A stretch of 53,210 bases of DNA. Origin: an uncultured Rhodospirillaceae bacterium. GTDB lineage: Bacteria; Pseudomonadota; Alphaproteobacteria; MPNO01; UBA2964. The stretch is from assembly GCA_913052165.1 (NCBI GenBank), contig CAJXEC010000005.1:1-53210 (forward strand), read 5' to 3'. The notes beneath the pieces were generated by a model, which made no database searches, was not told the DNA's origin, and saw nothing but the letters and a program-made list of their open reading frames with translations. The position numbers and the translations under genes are program-made. Below, one piece after another: positions 47,765-53,210 of this stretch. Positions within the stretch are counted from its first letter, which is position 1. Each line of letters starts with the position of its first letter.

Positions 47765-48358
47765 TTATTGTGCGGTTAGAGGATATGGAATTTGGTCCGG
47801 ACCTGACCCTTCGTAGTATTTTCCGGTATCACGGTCATATCTACCCTGGAGTATTTTTCCGACCAATTCCCGGCTCCGAAGTATTACTGCCACTGAACGA
47901 ATATCGCTTCCCTGTTCTGCGTGAACCTCATAGGGTCCTACCAAATCCGCTTTTCCTGCCTCTCCCTTTGGCGCGCTTGTTAAGACGACTTTTGCGTAAC
48001 CTTCGCTTCTACGATCGTCGATCACGTCAAATCGCTCCAGGGTTTCCGTGCCATCTAGTAGCCCATAAAGTACCCACGCATTAGCGTGATCATGAACACT
48101 GCCTGTCCGACCCGGCTCTCTAACAACCCCATTGATTACGAATCCATAGTCGGGATCGGTGTAAAAAAGGAGATTCTTGCGGCCCTCTGTTGAGGGCCAG
48201 TCCTTGCTGCGGTTAATAAACTCTGGGTCATTCAATAGAGTAGACTCCATAACCGCATGGGCTTTTTTCATTCTGACTTCATCCTTGGTTTCTTTAGCCC
48301 AAATTTGACGAAGTTCATCAACAAAATTCTGAAAAGCAGGGATAAATTTTTCCGACAT
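47765..48358 (-). CDS. Cupin-like / cysteine-dioxygenase-type metal-binding protein
   Basis: VVREPGRTGSVHDHANAWVLYGLLDGTETLERFDV (HxH cupin motif). Confidence 0.7.
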   Translation of the reverse strand: MSEKFIPAFQNFVDELRQIWAKETKDEVRMKKAHAVMESTLLNDPEFINRSKDWPSTEGRKNLLFYTDPDYGFVINGVVREPGRTGSVHDHANAWVLYGLLDGTETLERFDVIDDRRSEGYAKVVLTSAPKGEAGKADLVGPYEVHAEQGSDIRSVAVILRSRELVGKILQGRYDRDTGKYYEGSGPDQIPYPLTAQ

Positions 48359-48403
48359 AAAGTTTTCCTATATTTTTACTAACTAGACAAGAAGGCCATA
48401 GAG

Positions 48404-49192
48404 TCAGTGATTGGGGGCAATATTCCCGCCAAAATCCGTGCCGATCCCGGCAGAAATATAACCTCCGTCACAGAATAGAATGTGGCCATTCATGTATGAT
48501 GCCGCCTCCCCAGCAAGGAAAAGCGCTGCATCTGCTATTTCTTCGATGGTGCCATAGCGTTTGAGGGGGATATATTTTTTATAACCTTCACGCGTTTCCT
48601 CATTATGGGTTACTCGCGTCAACGGTGTATCGACTGGTCCAGGTCCGACGGCGTTGACGTTAACCCCTTGCGGCCCTAGTTCGAGTGCTGCTTGTCTCGT
48701 GAGTCCGATCACGGCCGCCTTTGAGGTGCCATAAGCGGTGCGACCTGACCCGGCTCGAAGCCCAGCGATTGAAGCTATATTTATAATTCGGCCATATTTG
48801 TTTTTGACCATTTCTCTTCCAGCGGCCTGTGTGCAATAAAATGTCCCATAAAGGTTGACCTTCATAACGCGATCAAACTCTTCGGGGGTTGCATCTAAAA
48901 ACGAGTGCCGCTGTCCTGTGCCGGCTACGTTTACAAGAATATCAACTTGGCCATAAGTAGCCTTTGCAAACTCTATCATTCGCGTCGCGTCACCCGGTTT
49001 TATTACATCCGTCTCTATCGAGACCGACTGATGGCCTTGTTTGATGATCTGATCAACGGTCTCACTCAAGCCTAAGATGTTCTTATCAGCGGCAACGATC
49101 TTAGCCCCGCTTTCAGCGAATAAAGTCGCTATCCCTTGACCAATACCGCTAGCAGCACCAGTTACGACAGCCACTCGATCTTTCAAACGCAT
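48404..49192 (-). CDS. SDR family oxidoreductase
   Basis: VTGAASGIGQGIATLFAESG, LVNVAGTG, YGTSKAAVIGLTRQAALELGPQGVNVNAVGPGPVDTPL, MNGHILFCDGGYISAG. Confidence 0.94.
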   Translation of the reverse strand: MRLKDRVAVVTGAASGIGQGIATLFAESGAKIVAADKNILGLSETVDQIIKQGHQSVSIETDVIKPGDATRMIEFAKATYGQVDILVNVAGTGQRHSFLDATPEEFDRVMKVNLYGTFYCTQAAGREMVKNKYGRIINIASIAGLRAGSGRTAYGTSKAAVIGLTRQAALELGPQGVNVNAVGPGPVDTPLTRVTHNEETREGYKKYIPLKRYGTIEEIADAALFLAGEAASYMNGHILFCDGGYISAGIGTDFGGNIAPNH

Positions 49193-49379
49193 CTGAGCCC
49201 CTCTGTTATTTTAATAGGGTCCCGATTGTCGCTTTAATGTTTAGAAAGTACAAGCCGGCGGGGGCGTGAGAGCTTCCAAAAGAATTATGGTTGATTAATT
49301 CCAGCGTCTAAGTTGCTACGTCGGCCATGGGTTAGTTTTACTGTCTGGTCAATATGGGCCAAAAACTGGCGATAGCCTG

Positions 49380-50996
49380 TCATGGACCGTGGGTGTTGGC
49401 CGCTGGGCTCATTTCTGAGAGATCCATTATTTCATTGACCATCAACTCAAGCAGGTCGGATTTTTTTTTCGCGTAATCTGGTTCATCCCATAAATTGACA
49501 AACTCATTCGGGTCATTTTTGAGATTATATATTTCGCCCCATCCTGTGTTGCTGTATTTGGTTAAACGCCAATCATCATGCAATAGGGTTCTTGCTTTGA
49601 AATTGTTCCCAAATCCCATGTAACCGCGACGTTGGCTTTCTTCTATTAGTATTGCCTCTCGGCCATTTTTTCCACGAGCTATGTCAAACAAGGATTTGCT
49701 TTGTAAGCCGTTAAAAGGTTGAATGCCGGCGCGAGCTAGAATTGTGCCGGCTAAGTCAATAGTGCCCGAATATCCAGCGGAACTTATGGGCGCGTTCGCT
49801 TCACCCGGATCAGATAAGATGCAGGGAACTCTTATTAAGCCCTGATAATGTAGTGCCGCTTTTAACAAGAGTTGATGGTCACCCATAAAGTCGCCGTGAT
49901 CCGTGGTGAATATAATGACGGTATTTTGTGCTAATCCGTTCTTTTTAAGCGCGGCTAAAACTCGCCCAATGGCGTCATCAATCATTGTGATTGAACCATA
50001 ATTGAGAGCGATTGCATCTCGAACCTCGGCTTCACTGACCCCAAAAGCCCTTTGACCATTTTTATTTCCTTTTCCCGCCTCCCGCTCTTGGAGTATTGCC
50101 GCCAATTGAGGCGGCCAATTCTTCTGGGGATGGTTATATGCTTCGGGTAAGGGGACCTCATCGGGGTCATACATATCAAAATATTTACCCGGGGGGGTAA
50201 AAGGGTGATGTGGATCACCAAAAGAGCATTGAAGGATAAATGGCTTATCTGGATGCGAGGTGGCGTGCTCCGATAAGTAATTGACGGTTTCCTCTGCAAT
50301 AAAACTGGTTGGGTAAAGCTCTTCAGGGATCGCTGTTCGCCAAGCCTGCGGAGCAATTATTTTTCGATTAGATGGGATTGCATTTGATGGGCCACGAAGC
50401 GAGTCCGAATTCGGATATCTCTCTTCCAGCCATTTAGAATAATGTCCCCAGACTCTGTCTGAGTGTCCGACGGCGAGGGCCAAATGCTCAAAACCGTAAA
50501 ATGGCGTTACCGGCTCAAATTCAGGGTCTCGGCTCCATGTTGTTTTTAACTCTTGTTCGTAACATCCATCAGACCATCTGTGTCGCTTGGCCTCAGCCAA
50601 ATCGTCGTGTGGCTGAATTTTATTCAGATCTTGCTTTGGTAGACCAATCTCTACCGGTGTCGCCGACATTCCTTGCAAATGACTTTTGCCCACTAACGCC
50701 GTCCTATAGCCTGCATTAAGCATGAGTTCAGTAAAGGTTAACTCCTGAAAAGAGAGGGAAATCCCGTTCTGTCTCACCCCATGGAGTGAGGGCATGCGGC
50801 CAGTCATCAAAGTTGCACGATTTGGCATGCAAATGGGACATGCAACAAAGAATTTGTCGAAACGGGTACCGTGGTTTGCAATACTATCAATGTTCGGCGT
50901 TTGAACGATATCGTTCCCGTAGCACCCAAGGTGGTCCGCCCGATGTTGGTCGGTAATGAAGATAAGAAAATTAGGTCTTGTTGGGATGTCACTCAT
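49380..50996 (-). CDS. Sulfatase-like hydrolase (Cys-type active site)
   Basis: NFLIFITDQHRADHLGCYGN, CPICMPNRATLMTGRMPSLHGVR (C-x-P-x-R), FTTDHGDFMGDHQLLLKAALHYQGLIRVP. Confidence 0.94.
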   Translation of the reverse strand: MSDIPTRPNFLIFITDQHRADHLGCYGNDIVQTPNIDSIANHGTRFDKFFVACPICMPNRATLMTGRMPSLHGVRQNGISLSFQELTFTELMLNAGYRTALVGKSHLQGMSATPVEIGLPKQDLNKIQPHDDLAEAKRHRWSDGCYEQELKTTWSRDPEFEPVTPFYGFEHLALAVGHSDRVWGHYSKWLEERYPNSDSLRGPSNAIPSNRKIIAPQAWRTAIPEELYPTSFIAEETVNYLSEHATSHPDKPFILQCSFGDPHHPFTPPGKYFDMYDPDEVPLPEAYNHPQKNWPPQLAAILQEREAGKGNKNGQRAFGVSEAEVRDAIALNYGSITMIDDAIGRVLAALKKNGLAQNTVIIFTTDHGDFMGDHQLLLKAALHYQGLIRVPCILSDPGEANAPISSAGYSGTIDLAGTILARAGIQPFNGLQSKSLFDIARGKNGREAILIEESQRRGYMGFGNNFKARTLLHDDWRLTKYSNTGWGEIYNLKNDPNEFVNLWDEPDYAKKKSDLLELMVNEIMDLSEMSPAANTHGP

Positions 50997-51417
50997 ATGA
51001 AAGAGTGTATTCGCGTTCTCTTAATCTGTAAATTCTGTCCGCTCGACGCAATGTATCCAGTTCAAAAGCAACTTTTCCTCCATCGAAAATCTCTCTCCCT
51101 AACACCTTTTAGATAGAACGGTCACATTATCTCTTATGCCGTGGGATATCGAAAAGTCTGTTGGCGTTCCAATAAAACATCCAGTACCTGAACATTTTGG
51201 TGTTGCCGACGATAATCTTGGCGAAACTAAATAAGAGATAAGATGAATTGGCAACAAAGATACGTCTCTCACCTCATGGATTCTTGGAGAAAAAAATGAG
51301 TCGGATACCTAGCGCAATTGGTTCATGCAAAGTGCTCTTGGGTAAATTAAAATTATTGACCCTGATCGCAACTGGTTGGATGTAGACAACGTAAAATTAT
51401 TTCCTAGCAAAAAAACA

Positions 51418-52332
51418 TCATAAGGTTAGCAAGAACTCTTTAGTGATCTCAGCACAAAGCTCTGGTTTCTCTAATTGGAGCATGTGGGTGGTTCCCGGTA
51501 TGGCTTGCCAACAGTGTCCGTGTTGTTGATGCAAGGCCTGGTTTACTAATGCTGGAGATCGGGCATGAGGGTCTTGGGGATCACCGGCTATTATTTTTAG
51601 AGGACCCTCTAGTTCCCCGAAATGCGGTGTAAGATTCATTGATGCGTTCGTTGTATATACGCGTGATTCTCCAACAGGGGGGCAGCAGAGTGTCCAAGCA
51701 TTGCTGTTTTGGTCCGCTCTTAAAATAGATCGAGCCATCAGCTCGTGTGCACCGGTGACCCAGCGATTGAGACTTTTAGAGTTTTTTAATTGCTTTGCGA
51801 GCTCAAGCGGGGACCCAAAGACTGCCGGCCGTTCCGCAGCCCAATTCGCAAGCCTAAGCTCAAAACCTTGAGAAAGGTCATGAAGTTCGTGCGTTGGCGG
51901 CATAACAAATGGGGGGTCGAATAGGAGCAGCCCTTGCCACTTCCAACCAAATTCAAGTGCATGACGAATTGCGGTGATCGCGGATATGGAATGAAAAACC
52001 CCGAAGGTTGGTTTTTCGCCACAATGTCTCTCTATTTTATTTAGTAGTTCCTCAAGATCTGAAGAAAACCAGGGGACATCATGATGAATGATGAGATCGT
52101 GACGCGGGTTCCAGCCATGGTTTCGCTGGTCATATAAAAACACGTCATACTCGGGGAGCAGGTATCGCCAGAAAGGAAAATAGGCATCCGACGCAAATCC
52201 ATTTCCATGGGAGAGAATTATTCTTCTGCCGTTCGGGTTTCCATGCCTTCGGACAATGATCTTTGCCCCATCGCTCATCGTGAGGGGAATAATCTCGTCT
52301 GGTTCGGGAAGTTGGAATTTTGCGTCCATATT
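51418..52332 (-). CDS. Alpha/beta hydrolase fold protein (exact start uncertain, 52332 or 52368)
   Basis: IILSHGNGFASDAYFPFWRYLLPEYDVFLYDQRNHGWN, GVFHSISAITAI (GxHSxS), IAGDPQDPHARSPALV, GTTHMLQLEKPE. Confidence 0.86.
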   Translation of the reverse strand, partial: NMDAKFQLPEPDEIIPLTMSDGAKIIVRRHGNPNGRRIILSHGNGFASDAYFPFWRYLLPEYDVFLYDQRNHGWNPRHDLIIHHDVPWFSSDLEELLNKIERHCGEKPTFGVFHSISAITAIRHALEFGWKWQGLLLFDPPFVMPPTHELHDLSQGFELRLANWAAERPAVFGSPLELAKQLKNSKSLNRWVTGAHELMARSILRADQNSNAWTLCCPPVGESRVYTTNASMNLTPHFGELEGPLKIIAGDPQDPHARSPALVNQALHQQHGHCWQAIPGTTHMLQLEKPELCAEITKEFLLTL

Positions 52333-52490
52333 AAGCTTGGATGTATCTGTTGCGGATATTAAGTTCAAAAACCTGTGATCGATAGTCTTCTAGCATAAAA
52401 TTCTGATTTTGGAATTTCGGCTAAAATTACCTTGGCACGCTCTGTTCTGCGTTGTAGTGTTCGCCATTCTTTTTAAACGGGAGGCACAGA

Positions 52491-53210
52491 ATGCAAGTTT
52501 GCTGGAAAAAGATCACTGTTGTAGCCATTGCCGGGCTGCTCGTTAGCGCCTGCTCCGGTGTGGGTGGTCTAAGTGAAATGAAGCCTAAAGGCAAGGCTTT
52601 CGAGAAAGCACTTTTTAAAGAATACTCGAAAATGGCTTCTTATGAAGCAAAGCTAGATAGACTAGATGGGAATGTGGCCTTTTTCGTCGAGCGAGCGAAG
52701 AAAGCCGCAACTGGTAAAGCGCCGAGCCCTCAGATGATATCTGATCGAAAGATCAAAGGAAAATATGCGAAAAAGCTTGGGCCCGCTTATGCACGGGTTT
52801 GGGCTGCCCTTGATGCCAAAGGTAGCAAATTGGACGCTAAAAATGCTGCAAAAGCTCAAGTTATGTATGAGTGCTGGCTTAGACAGGCTGAGAAGAACCA
52901 GAAAAAGAACAAAAAAATGGGTTCTTGCATGAGTAGCTTCTACGGCGCTATGGCGATGGTAGAGGGTGCTATCTACAACGCGAAGCAAAAAAAGAAGAAA
53001 AGGAAGGCTTCCTCAAAAAAAAAAGTAAGTAAAAAGGCGAGTGGGCCAGTTAGAACGAAGTATTTCATAGCGTTTTTCGATTTCGGTAGCTCCAGGCTAT
53101 CTAAAAAGGCGCAGATTTCTGTCGAAAGTGCACTTGGGTTCGCGATCAGCAAAAAAAGTAACTCTATCGCTGTGACAGGACACACGGATACTGTAGGAAG
53201 CAAAAAGGCA
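52491..53210 (+). CDS. OmpA-family lipoprotein, 3' truncated by window edge
   Basis: Open frame from ATG 52491 to the window end (240 codons): MQVCWKKITVVAIAGLLVSACSGVGG (lipobox), Lys-rich linker, then FIAFFDFGSSRLSKKAQ...ISKKSNSIAVTGHTDTVGSKKA (OmpA-like peptidoglycan-binding start). Absent from the supplied ORF track. Confidence 0.85.
   Translation, partial: MQVCWKKITVVAIAGLLVSACSGVGGLSEMKPKGKAFEKALFKEYSKMASYEAKLDRLDGNVAFFVERAKKAATGKAPSPQMISDRKIKGKYAKKLGPAYARVWAALDAKGSKLDAKNAAKAQVMYECWLRQAEKNQKKNKKMGSCMSSFYGAMAMVEGAIYNAKQKKKKRKASSKKKVSKKASGPVRTKYFIAFFDFGSSRLSKKAQISVESALGFAISKKSNSIAVTGHTDTVGSKKA

Noticed and set aside
1-53210. CRISPR arrays, tRNA/rRNA genes, phage or transposase genes, restriction or toxin-antitoxin modules
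   Set aside because: None recognised when reading the sequence and the ORF translations. A covariance-model tRNA scan and repeat finder would be needed to exclude small ones.

Overview
The window looks like a chromosomal segment from a proteobacterium, probably alphaproteobacterial (inference from protein flavour only). It is densely coding, with no tRNA, rRNA, CRISPR array, integrase or IS element that I could recognise. The left end (1-3560) carries what I read as a selenoneine biosynthesis locus: the C-terminal part of an Ndh-SelD type selenide water dikinase that runs off the left edge, a SenB-like selenosugar synthase, and a SenA-like (EgtB-type DinB + FGE-sulfatase) selenoneine synthase. 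Next come an SDR containing a perfect 42-bp palindrome, MTA phosphorylase, a GmhB-like phosphatase and a transaldolase. The rest (7.5-51 kb) is a catabolic island: a crotonase/CoA-ligase pair, a GMC oxidoreductase, four molybdenum hydroxylase large subunits (only one with its FAD and FeS partners), two UbiD decarboxylases, an ornithine cyclodeaminase-like protein, an isochorismatase-like protein, a PyrD/PyrK-like pair with altered substrate-site residues, a PuuE-like deacetylase, TcuA/TcuB, an amidase, an LhgO-like oxidase, an amidohydrolase, a sulfatase and several hydrolases. Decayed genes include a Rieske oxygenase with one nonsense and two frameshift lesions, and adjoining SDR and MetE-like fragments. 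The right end is an OmpA-family lipoprotein truncated by the window edge and missing from the ORF track. All product calls come from reading motifs by eye. No database search was run.
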